25,934 bases of DNA from a virus: positions 1 through 25,934 of IMG/VR virus record IMGVR_UViG_3300033144_003363; one strand, given 5' to 3'. The translations under genes and the position numbers were made by a program. Below the pieces are notes generated by a model. That model had not been told where the DNA came from. It saw nothing but the letters and a program-made list of their open reading frames with translations, and searched no databases. Of this stretch, positions 1 to 4,888 are shown one piece after another (the stretch's first letter is position 1; every line of letters begins with the position of its first letter).

Positions 1-206
1 TCGGTCTTCCAAGGCTCACCGGAGAAGTGATGCTTGCGGAACCCCTCGAGCAAGTGCTGGTGGAGATCCGATTGCTTGGCGATCGCATCGATGGCTTCCA
101 TCTCGCGCCGCCCCACCCGCCACACGCGGTGGTCATCGGACATCTCGTAGAACCAATCGTGACGCTGCAACAGGTCGTAGAAGTCACCAAGAGGTGTCGT
201 ATCCAT
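1..206 (-). CDS. Small phage protein, function unknown (partial, runs off left edge)
   Basis: The gene starts with ATG at 206-204 on the minus strand and stays open to the window edge, giving 68 visible codons. The product begins MDTTPLGDFYDLLQRHDW and is rich in Asp, His and aromatic residues, including a DDHRVW stretch and a HHFSGEPW stretch. I have a general impression of similar small acidic proteins in phages and plasmids of alphaproteobacteria, but I cannot name a family or function. A GGGAG ribosome binding site lies six or seven bases upstream of the start. The gene follows its minus-strand neighbour by two bases, so the pair is probably co-transcribed. The C-terminus is outside the window. 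Confidence 0.75.
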   Translation of the reverse strand, partial: MDTTPLGDFYDLLQRHDWFYEMSDDHRVWRVGRREMEAIDAIAKQSDLHQHLLEGFRKHHFSGEPWKT

Positions 207-208
207 GA

Positions 209-628
209 TCAGTCTCCCGATTTCGAGGTACGCAGGGATGCGAATTTGGCGTTCAACACCGCCCGCCGAATGTCCGGATCACTCCAGTCAATCGCCGACT
301 TGGGCTTGAACCAACCCAGGACCAGACGGAACGGCCATGTGATGAATTTGAGGATCATCCAGAGGAGCATGGCGCACGCTCCGACCACGAAGCCAAACAG
401 CGCCGAGATCCAGAAGACAGCGCGGTTGACCCAACGCATCGGCGCGGGCAACGCAGCGGCTCCCAGGAGCTTGTCGATTGTATGCAGCACCGAATCATCG
501 GCAGCGTCCACATCGTTCAACCAGTCGTGTGCGATAGCCATCGCCACACGCGCCTCTTCGGCCGTGGCTTCGCCTTTGAGATGTCGGTTCGAAACCTCGA
601 TCGCTTCAGTCAGAGGTGTGCTGGTCAT
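209..628 (-). CDS. Predicted membrane protein, function unknown
   Basis: A 139-aa protein on the minus strand. Its start at 628 is supported by a GGGAG motif about eight bases upstream. The first 60 or so residues are soluble and helical-looking, with an acidic segment around residues 38-46. Residues of about 67-106 are strongly hydrophobic and probably make two transmembrane helices (around FWISALFGFVVGACAMLLW and FITWPFRLVLGWF). The C-terminal 30 residues are polar and basic. It sits in a leftward operon with the small gene at 632-808 upstream and the partial gene at 1-206 downstream, with only 2-3 bases between genes. The family is not recognised. A role at the host membrane is possible, but nothing shows it is a holin. 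Confidence 0.75.
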   Translation of the reverse strand: MTSTPLTEAIEVSNRHLKGEATAEEARVAMAIAHDWLNDVDAADDSVLHTIDKLLGAAALPAPMRWVNRAVFWISALFGFVVGACAMLLWMILKFITWPFRLVLGWFKPKSAIDWSDPDIRRAVLNAKFASLRTSKSGD

Positions 629-631
629 GAT

Positions 632-808
632 CTATACTCCCATGTCGGTTGGTGTCATCGAGACCAGCTCGGCCTCGGTGATCGTCTGTTCCAGGACGTC
701 GCGGTCGCTGAGCTCGCTCACGGCCTGCTTCTCGCGCAGAGCGTCGAGGATGCTCTCCAAGGTCGCCACCCGCCTGAAACTCACGTTGTCGTCGAATAGG
801 TACGTCAT
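632..808 (-). CDS. Small hypothetical protein (58 aa), first gene of leftward unit
   Basis: I place the start at ATG 808-806, which has a GGGAG motif seven bases upstream. The open frame reaches further (to 943), but that extra part has no ribosome binding site and unlikely composition. The 58-aa product begins MTYLFDDNVSFRRVATLESI and is acidic and mostly helical-looking, with an SELSDRDVLEQTITEAELVSM segment. There are no cysteines and no membrane segment. It ends three bases before the start of the membrane-protein gene. It is the first leftward gene next to the long non-coding region. Function unknown. Confidence 0.65.
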   Translation of the reverse strand: MTYLFDDNVSFRRVATLESILDALREKQAVSELSDRDVLEQTITEAELVSMTPTDMGV

Positions 809-1112
809 GTCGGAACTCCCGTTCTCGGGCCCCGCGGGACGCGGGACACCACATCCACATCGCGCTCGCGCGATATGTATCGCCCAACACACTCGCGGGA
901 GAGGGTCAGTCAAGGGCGGAGCGAGAAACCCCGTAAGGGGCAAGCGAGCGAAGCGAGCGCAGAGCTGTCGAGACTAGCGAAGCGGCTCGACTGGTTTTCT
1001 TGCGTAGTCGCCGCAGGCGAGAGGGAACACGGCCTGACCACCACTGGGACATAAGGATGTCATGCGTTCTCACGCATGATGGCCGGCCACCCCGGTGTTT
1101 CCTCCCCTTTAC
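809..1112. other. Intergenic region with dense short inverted repeats (left part)
   Basis: No convincing gene is seen. The stretch holds a tandem GCGGGAC repeat (834-847) and these inverted repeats: 857-878 (ATCGCG, loop CTCG, CGCGAT); 929-940 (CCCC, GNRA-type loop GTAA, GGGG); 967-991 (GTCGAG with CTCGAC, loop containing GCGAAGC); 1008-1020 (TCGCC, loop GCA, GGCGA); and 1060-1079 (TCATGCGT, loop TCTC, ACGCATGA, extendable by a G-T pair that works as G-U only in plus-strand RNA). GCGAAGC, a heptamer known to form an unusually stable mini-hairpin in single-stranded DNA, occurs twice (948-954 and 977-983). The region must also contain the leftward promoter; a TTGACT (complement of 908-913) is the only -35-like hexamer I see and it lacks a well-placed -10. 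It could be the 5' part of the RNA described next, or a separate leader. Confidence 0.5.
1059..1080 (+). other. Perfect 8-bp stem-loop in the divergent region
   Basis: TCATGCGT (1060-1067) pairs with ACGCATGA (1072-1079) around a TCTC loop, and 1059/1080 can add a G-U pair on the plus strand. It is not followed by a T-run, so it is not a typical intrinsic terminator. It could be an operator-like palindrome or an RNA hairpin. Confidence 0.5.
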
Positions 1113-1138
1113 TTATCCCTCGAGAGCCGAGTGATAAT
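1108..1138 (+). promoter_or_regulatory. Possible host sigma-70-type promoter upstream of the structured RNA
   Basis: TTTACT (1108-1113) and GATAAT (1133-1138, five of six to TATAAT) are separated by 19 bases, which is longer than the ideal 17. Transcription would start near 1145 and run into the structured region. The spacer overlaps an inverted repeat (TTATC 1113-1117 with GATAA 1133-1137, plus CTC/GAG inside), which may instead be RNA structure or a repressor site. Weak evidence. Confidence 0.25.
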
Positions 1139-1160
1139 GTCGGGCGATCATATAGAGAGA
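1135..1160 (+). promoter_or_regulatory. Possible phage-RNA-polymerase (T7-type) promoter
   Basis: TATAGAGAGA at 1151-1160 matches nine of ten bases of the T7 promoter initiation region TATAGGGAGA, with the start expected at G1155. TAAT at 1135-1138 resembles the upstream end of a T7 promoter, but it lies three bases further away than in T7. No phage RNA polymerase gene is visible in this window and no clear second copy was found. CTATA followed closely by GGG at 2115-2124 and 2158-2166 is a loose resemblance only. Confidence 0.25.
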
Positions 1161-1596
1161 GAGACCACCGACAGGGCTTTGACCAAGCCAGAGCGAGCAT
1201 GGCGCTGCCCATGCGGCAAGGACATGGCATCGCCATGTTATTGACGCTGGGCGCCATGCTTGCGGTTCTGGATTGTCCACTCGGGCAATACAGAACTGGC
1301 TTGCGTCAAGCTCAGGGGTAACAGGACGATCGCGCAGCGATTGGCCCTGGTACACCGAGAGCGTAAGCCGGGCCACAGGCTGGGCGACCAGTCCCGAGAG
1401 ACGTGACGCGCATCTTGCGCGGCCGCGTCGAACGTGGACACCAAGAACCACTAGGATTGATGAACCTGATCCTTCAGGTTCTCGCATCCAAGGCCGAAGC
1501 CTTGGCCGTGGGATTGTAAAGGACGGCGGAACGTCCTTACCATGGCGCAAGCCATTCGAGACATACGTCACCAGCACTGACATTTAATTGTCGAGC
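1145..1596 (+). ncRNA. Candidate large structured non-coding RNA upstream of the small terminase gene
   Basis: No credible reading frame exists here, yet nearly every base can be placed in nested or adjacent helices. Visible pairs: 1188-1194/1310-1316 (CCAGAGC with GCTCAGG, one A-A mismatch) enclose three arms: 1197-1202/1209-1214, 1222-1228/1232-1238, and a composite arm 1241-1309. The composite arm has four helices: 1241-1247/1303-1309, 1253-1256/1297-1300, 1265-1270/1291-1296 and 1272-1278/1283-1289. Then follow 1327-1333/1337-1343; 1344-1347/1370-1373; 1378-1383/1388-1393 (GCGA loop); 1401-1410/1424-1435 (GA bulge); 1462-1469/1474-1481; 1488-1494/1499-1505 (CGAA loop); 1516-1525/1532-1540 (A bulge); and 1542-1546/1551-1555 (GCAA loop). 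Several stems need G-T pairs that become G-U only in plus-strand RNA (1276/1285, 1328/1342, 1379/1392), which fixes the strand. Size and complexity recall the phage-associated GOLLD and ROOL RNAs. No family assignment is made, and both ends are uncertain. Confidence 0.55.
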
Positions 1597-1621
1597 GTTA
1601 TCAACTGTCTCCATTTGTCCA

Positions 1622-1653
1622 TTGACAGCCCAAAAGGTTACGGTGCTTATTAA
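1622..1653 (+). promoter_or_regulatory. Possible sigma-70-type promoter for the small terminase unit
   Basis: A perfect -35 hexamer TTGACA lies at 1622-1627. The best -10 candidates downstream are TATTAA (1648-1653, spacer 20) and GCTTAT (1645-1650, spacer 17); both are weak. The local drop in GC fits a promoter. Transcription would begin about 20 bases before the ATG at 1682. Confidence 0.4.
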
Positions 1654-1681
1654 ACTTCTACGGATCTGGAAACCTTCCGAT

Positions 1682-2101
1682 ATGCCTCAATACATCGACG
1701 TGACGACCGGTCGACCGCTCGCTCCCATCGAGTTCCCACTGACCAAGAAACAGCGCAAGCTCGTGGACACACTCGTAACGTCGAGACTGAGCATCACCGA
1801 TGCAGCCGTGACAGCAGGCTACGCCAACGGTATCAAGTGTGAAGCTGGTCGCTGTGCGGCGTCTAAAGCACTCCGATTGCCGCATGTAGTAGCTTACATG
1901 ATGCAAGAGACAAGTGCTGCGATGGGTGTGGACGCTGCCAGAGCCAGGCAGTCCATAGCCACGATGAGCTCAGAGGCTCGGTCCGAGTACGTGAAGTTCC
2001 TCGCAAGCAAGGACATCCTCGATCGGACAGGTTTCAAACCGCCAGAGAAGCACGTCCATGAGCACGGACAACTCGATGTTAACATCCGGTTAGATAAGTG
2101 A
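1682..2101 (+). CDS. Probable terminase small subunit
   Basis: The 139-aa product resembles small terminase subunits of the Terminase_2-like type, which bind phage DNA at the packaging site and recruit the large subunit. Residues of about 20-50 carry the family's pattern LTKKQRKLVDTL, then SITDAAVTAGYA, expected to form a DNA-binding helix-turn-helix. Residues of about 58-70 (ASKALRLPHVVAYM) match the usual 'replete... l..p.v..yi' helix. The C-terminal ILDRTGFKPPEK element is also typical. I prefer ATG 1682, since the frame's only upstream initiator is a TTG at 1622 lying inside a promoter-like TTGACA. The ribosome binding site is weak (GGA about 15 bases upstream). The gene follows the structured region and precedes small accessory genes; the large subunit lies 3.3 kb downstream, a common separation. 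It is less GC-rich than its neighbours. Confidence 0.65.
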   Translation: MPQYIDVTTGRPLAPIEFPLTKKQRKLVDTLVTSRLSITDAAVTAGYANGIKCEAGRCAASKALRLPHVVAYMMQETSAAMGVDAARARQSIATMSSEARSEYVKFLASKDILDRTGFKPPEKHVHEHGQLDVNIRLDK

Positions 2102-2199
2102 GGGGGGGAGGCATCTATATCGGGAAGGGGGGTCCCGAGAACGGAACACGGAGTAGGCTATAAGGGTCCGACACCGAGTAGAGGAGGAAACTAGCCGCC
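2102..2199 (+). other. Short intergenic region with G-tracts and a hairpin
   Basis: This 98-base gap has a G7 run (2102-2108) and a G6 run (2127-2132). The second lies in the loop of the inverted repeat CGGGA (2121-2125) and TCCCG (2133-2137). CTATA motifs followed by GGG occur at 2115-2124 and 2158-2166 and could be promoter elements. A strong AGGAGG-like ribosome binding site (2180-2186) for the next gene closes the gap. Confidence 0.4.
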
Positions 2200-2466
2200 A
2201 TGCCGAACACGACACCACTACCGCCTTATGAGGAGGAAGCCATTGAGCGGCTTCTGGCCGATCGCGCTACGGCGCTGATCACCTGGTTATTGGGGAGCGT
2301 CGCGTGTGTCCCGGAGGCAGAAAAGGCCCTCGCGCACCGCTGGCGCGCTGGCGTTGTTTCGCTGCTCCGCGAGTACCGCAAGCACGACAAGTACCCTGTC
2401 ATCACAGTGGCGCCGTTACCGGACCAGGAGGTCCGTGTTCTGGCCCATGGTCCAGGCGAGGAGTAG
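2200..2466 (+). CDS. Hypothetical protein, 88 aa
   Basis: The start at 2200 has a GAGGAGGAA ribosome binding site, slightly long-spaced at about 12 bases. The product begins MPNTTPLPPYEEEAIERLL. Residues of about 10-60 look helical (ATALITWLLGSVACV, then AEKALAHRWRAGVVSLLREY), and the acidic C-terminus ends in GPGEE. There is one modestly hydrophobic stretch (residues 24-37) but no obvious membrane anchor. Family not recognised. It is the first of a run of small genes between the small terminase and the terminator at 4094-4124. The next gene starts eight bases after its stop, using a ribosome binding site inside this gene's end. Confidence 0.65.
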   Translation: MPNTTPLPPYEEEAIERLLADRATALITWLLGSVACVPEAEKALAHRWRAGVVSLLREYRKHDKYPVITVAPLPDQEVRVLAHGPGEE

Positions 2467-2473
2467 CCGCGAT

Positions 2474-2803
2474 ATGACCCGAGTACCGCGCAAGCCGCCG
2501 ATGCGGCGTTCGAGCTTTGCCGAGAGCTTGATTGGTTCGATCGGCCCGATCTATCAGAATTTTCTTGGCACGACGTTACCGCCGCAGCCGAAGCCGCCTG
2601 CGCCTTCCCAGGAGAAACGAAGTCGTTGGCGGTCCGAACGATCGATCGATCTCGCTCAGGCTCGTGACAATATGATCGAAAGCTGGTGGTCGCCGAAATC
2701 CGTTGCCATCCGCAAGTTGTCGAACTGGCAGCTCAATCAGTGGATCCGCGCCGGGCGCAAGGTCAAGCGCCTCGCCGAATTCCGGGAGCTGGTACATCCA
2801 TGA
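2474..2803 (+). CDS. Hypothetical basic protein, 109 aa
   Basis: The frame is open from further upstream, but ATG 2474 is chosen because GCGAGGAG lies about ten bases before it and overlaps the end of the preceding gene. The product is rich in Arg, Lys and Pro: MTRVPRKPPMRRSSFAES at the N-terminus, a proline-rich linker at about residues 33-44, and a C-terminal half with tryptophans (SWWSPKSVAIRKLSNWQLNQ) and basic residues. This composition suggests nucleic-acid or structural binding, but no domain is recognised. It ends with an ATGA overlap onto the next gene. Confidence 0.6.
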   Translation: MTRVPRKPPMRRSSFAESLIGSIGPIYQNFLGTTLPPQPKPPAPSQEKRSRWRSERSIDLAQARDNMIESWWSPKSVAIRKLSNWQLNQWIRAGRKVKRLAEFRELVHP

Positions 2804-2928
2804 GATACGACGGCAAGCGCAGCTTTCCGGCCTTCTGCCGAACCTACTGGCGGCCCTTGTCGGTGCTCGTCATGGTGTTCGTCGTCCTGGGCGTGATCGT
2901 CGCCATCGATCTTCGCTATGGCTTCTAA
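2800..2928 (+). CDS. Small single-pass membrane protein, 42 aa
   Basis: The ATG at 2800-2802 overlaps the previous TGA (ATGA), with GGGAG about ten bases upstream. The product is MRYDGKRSFPAFCRTYW followed by one hydrophobic helix (about residues 18-37: RPLSVLVMVFVVLGVIVAID) and a short RYGF tail. The positive N-terminus suggests an N-in orientation. Such small phage membrane proteins can be holin-like or spanin-like, but the sequence does not decide this. Translational coupling with the preceding gene supports it as real. Confidence 0.6.
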   Translation: MRYDGKRSFPAFCRTYWRPLSVLVMVFVVLGVIVAIDLRYGF

Positions 2929-3505
2929 TCGCCACCTCGCGGAGGAGGCCCTCGGCAGGATCATGCACGACGCGACCCTGTACGGCAGCGCGGTGAACTG
3001 GATCCCGGCGCAGCAATTCAACGACAAGAGCGCCACGGACATTTACGTATGGCTCGAAGAGTGCGAACGCAGAGTTCGAGAGGTCACGGGTATCGATTTC
3101 ACATTTGAGGCAAAGGACAGGTATAGGAATATGAAACCCATCGATGCCGGCAGCGGCAACGAGCTGGCTCACGATATTGTCTCGCACATGCGGGCGCTCT
3201 ACGCGCAGATCAACGACCTGGGGCGCGAGATCAGCGACCTCGAGGACGCCCTTGCCGAGAAACTTCCCCGGTCGCTGGAACGTATGCAAGGCACGACGAG
3301 CAGCCAGATGGAACACCGCACCTTGACGTTTGCGGTTGAGATCGATGAGGGCTGTCTGGACGAGATCGACAAGGCGGGCAGAGCCGGTGTCCAGAAAGCG
3401 ATCGATCACGTCTCGAGGATGGTTGCCAGCGATCTTGTCCATCGCGCTATTAGGGCCCGCTACGATGGCCGACCCGGGCGACCCGCGCGTCGCACCCCCG
3501 AATAA
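2918..3505 (+). CDS. Hypothetical protein with central coiled coil, 195 aa
   Basis: Two starts are possible. ATG 2918 overlaps the previous gene by 11 bases but lacks a clear ribosome binding site. ATG 2963 has GAGGAGG about 15 bases upstream. The longer form adds a plausible helix (ASNRHLAEEALGRIM). Residues of about 45-65 (DIYVWLEECERRVREVTGID) and 95-115 (RALYAQINDLGREISDLED) look like coiled coil. The C-terminus is Arg/Pro-rich (RARYDGRPGRPARRTPE). No enzyme motif is recognised. It lies in the accessory run between the small terminase and the terminator. A long opposite-strand frame here is treated as a shadow because this strand has gene-like spacing and composition. Confidence 0.6.
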   Translation: MASNRHLAEEALGRIMHDATLYGSAVNWIPAQQFNDKSATDIYVWLEECERRVREVTGIDFTFEAKDRYRNMKPIDAGSGNELAHDIVSHMRALYAQINDLGREISDLEDALAEKLPRSLERMQGTTSSQMEHRTLTFAVEIDEGCLDEIDKAGRAGVQKAIDHVSRMVASDLVHRAIRARYDGRPGRPARRTPE

Positions 3506-3517
3506 AAGGAACCCCGC

Positions 3518-3859
3518 ATGGTAGAACACAACGCTGCTGCCCACATCGTCGTCCCGTCGCTTGCCAAGCCGGCCGATGAACGCCCGAGCGCCAAGAGCAT
3601 CATCGATGGCATGGACGAAGACAGCGCCACGGCGTTTCGCTCGATGGCCCATGAAGTCCGGGCGGTGATGGCGGCCAACAAGGAGTTTCAGATCTCCTTA
3701 CAGATCGCCAAGCGCGCCCTCTTCGCTCAGATCGCCGGCGATTACGAGTGCCTCACCGAATGTCCGAGCAAGGACGATTGCATCTGCCGGAAGCAATGCG
3801 ACAACCTCATGCACAAGGCCGCCGAAGCTCTTGGCTACAATGTTCAGATGCCGCAATGA
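3518..3859 (+). CDS. Hypothetical protein with C-terminal cysteine cluster, 113 aa
   Basis: The start at 3518 has AAAGGAA about nine bases upstream. Residues 1-75 look helical and lack cysteine. Then five cysteines cluster at about residues 78, 82, 88, 90 and 94 (ECLTECPSKDDCICRKQC), spaced like a metal-binding or disulfide knuckle, followed by a short C-terminal helix with His99. No known zinc-ribbon family is recognised. If cytoplasmic, it may bind a metal ion; that is inference. It ends in an ATGA overlap with the next gene. Confidence 0.65.
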   Translation: MVEHNAAAHIVVPSLAKPADERPSAKSIIDGMDEDSATAFRSMAHEVRAVMAANKEFQISLQIAKRALFAQIAGDYECLTECPSKDDCICRKQCDNLMHKAAEALGYNVQMPQ

Positions 3860-4026
3860 AACTGTGCCTGTCCCTCTGCCGGTCCGTCGTCGTCGGCGCT
3901 TCGATCGTTGGCGCGCTCCTGTTCGGCGCTCTGACCCTCGGCGCCTTCGGCCTGTTCCTCGCCATCGGCCTCATCGCCGCCGGCGTGTGGCATTTGCATC
4001 GATTGGCGACCCGCTCCAAGGCTTGA
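3856..4026 (+). CDS. Small two-helix membrane protein, 56 aa
   Basis: The ATG at 3856 overlaps the preceding TGA (ATGA), so translation is probably coupled. The product is almost entirely hydrophobic between residues 8 and 44 (RSVVVGASIVGALLFGAL, then LGAFGLFLAIGLIAAGVW). This gives one long or two short transmembrane helices with small-residue faces, followed by a basic tail (HLHRLATRSKA). It is the last gene before the terminator at 4094-4124. Size and topology would suit a class II-type holin, but no lysis enzyme lies beside it, so the function is open. Confidence 0.6.
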   Translation: MKLCLSLCRSVVVGASIVGALLFGALTLGAFGLFLAIGLIAAGVWHLHRLATRSKA

Positions 4027-4093
4027 CAGCCTAACCGGCCAGATACAGTATGCAACATCCGCTTGGCGGCGGTGTTCTTCCCTGACGAAAATT

Positions 4094-4124
4094 GGTCCCA
4101 GGTTTCCCGGCCTGGGGCCTTTTT
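4094..4124 (+). terminator. Rho-independent terminator closing the small-gene unit
   Basis: GGTCCCAGG (4094-4102) pairs with CCTGGGGCC (4111-4119), nine base pairs including one G-U, around an 8-base loop. A run of five T (4120-4124) follows directly. It lies 68 bases after the last small membrane gene and separates that unit from the terminase-leading genes. Confidence 0.85.
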
Positions 4125-4143
4125 CGTGCCGTTTTGGAAAAAA

Positions 4144-4189
4144 GTGTAGTTTCCCCCCCTAAGTACACAAAAACTGCAATAGCCCCCCT
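4144..4189. promoter_or_regulatory. C-tract element with inverted repeat, function unknown
   Basis: GTGTA (4144-4148) and TACAC (4164-4168) form an inverted repeat around a C7 run (4153-4159). A second C6 run (4184-4189) follows, and each run is followed by CT and then a TAC: CCCCCCTAAGTAC and CCCCCCTGGTAC. The imperfect direct repeat sits between the terminator and the gene at 4280, where a promoter, operator or packaging signal would be expected. No good -10/-35 pair is seen; TATGAT (4236-4241) alone resembles a -10. Confidence 0.35.
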
Positions 4190-4279
4190 GGTACTGCTAC
4201 CCCTCTGTGTGCATAGCGCCGGGATCGAAGGCGTGTATGATCGCTCGACCGAACGTAAATTCCAGCAGGGTACAAATCG

Positions 4280-4585
4280 ATGGCCTACCGCGCGAAAACG
4301 TCCAAGACGCTTGCGAAGGAGCTGAACGCCTTTGCCAAGCGCCTCCTCGAAAGCGAGATCGATGAGAATTACCGCACGAATATCGATCTGACGCTCCGCA
4401 TGGTCGAACGCGAGCTCACCTCCGGCGAGCAGAACAGCCGCCACACCAAGGGCAAGCTCAAGGAGCTGGCCGACAAGGAGCAGGCCGACGCGAAGGCCCT
4501 GCAGGAGCATCGCGACCGCATCAACGATCGCAACACCAAGAGCCGCGCCGCGCGAGCCGCGAAGACGCCCAAGGCCAAGAAATAG
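4280..4585 (+). CDS. Hypothetical basic helical protein, 101 aa
   Basis: The start at 4280 is preceded by AGCAGGGT at about 12 bases. The product is highly charged and predicted helical throughout (KTLAKELNAFAKRLLESEID; later KLKELADKEQADAKALQEH), ending in a Lys/Arg/Ala-rich tail (SRAARAAKTPKAKK). There are no cysteines and no membrane segment. It is the first gene after the terminator, and the genes through the large terminase follow closely. Small, highly charged, helical proteins at this position can be DNA-binding or packaging accessories, but I do not recognise a family. Confidence 0.65.
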   Translation: MAYRAKTSKTLAKELNAFAKRLLESEIDENYRTNIDLTLRMVERELTSGEQNSRHTKGKLKELADKEQADAKALQEHRDRINDRNTKSRAARAAKTPKAKK

Positions 4586-4594
4586 GAACCTGTC

Positions 4595-4888
4595 ATGGCG
4601 AATGTACTCGAAGACATCACCGTTTCGGCCGGCTCGCAGGTCTTCTCGACCAACAAGCTGCGCGGCAAAGGCAAGATGCACTATGAGGTCCGGGGAACCT
4701 TCGCCGGCACCTGGCAGGTCCGCCGCGCACTCGACGGAACCAACTTCGTGCCGTTCCTCACCGGAACCGCCGTGGCAGCCGGCACAGTCGACCCGGATGA
4801 CGGCGACGTGCCCGCCGGCGCTCTTTACGACATCGGTCTTTCCGCCTATACGTCGGGAACCGCAGTTTGCACTATCCGGCCCGGATGA
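4595..4888 (+). CDS. Small beta-rich, probably structural protein, 97 aa
   Basis: The start at 4595 has AGGAAC seven or eight bases upstream. The composition is beta-strand-like, with alternating hydrophobics, Gly and Thr. A stretch HYEVRGTFAGTWQVRRALDG followed by TNFVPFL resembles the F-x-G-T-W pattern of small beta-sandwich phage proteins (decoration or baseplate-type). There is no catalytic motif. Overlap with the next gene is ATGA. I infer a virion or assembly role from composition and position only. Confidence 0.6.
   Translation: MANVLEDITVSAGSQVFSTNKLRGKGKMHYEVRGTFAGTWQVRRALDGTNFVPFLTGTAVAAGTVDPDDGDVPAGALYDIGLSAYTSGTAVCTIRPG

Noticed and set aside
1113-1583. 156-codon minus-strand open frame across the hairpin region
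   Set aside because: It has no ribosome binding site, its composition is that of translated inverted repeats, and it lies over the helices of the candidate RNA.
1273-1587. 104-codon plus-strand open frame
   Set aside because: It starts and ends within helices, has no ribosome binding site, and its sequence is Arg/Ser/Thr-biased as expected for a random GC-rich frame.
1145-1596. tRNA, tmRNA, RNase P, group I/II intron or hammerhead ribozyme
   Set aside because: No cloverleaf with a T-arm or CCA end, no RNase P core sequence, no group II domain V and no hammerhead core (TTGATGA at 1457-1463 lacks the required GAAA) could be found by reading.
1622-1681. N-terminal extension of the small terminase from a TTG codon
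   Set aside because: The TTG is part of a perfect TTGACA hexamer, has no ribosome binding site, and the extension is not typical of the family.
2870-3652. 260-codon minus-strand open frame
   Set aside because: It is antisense to two plus-strand genes that have ribosome binding sites and fit the tightly packed rightward unit. Long opposite frames are common in GC-rich DNA.
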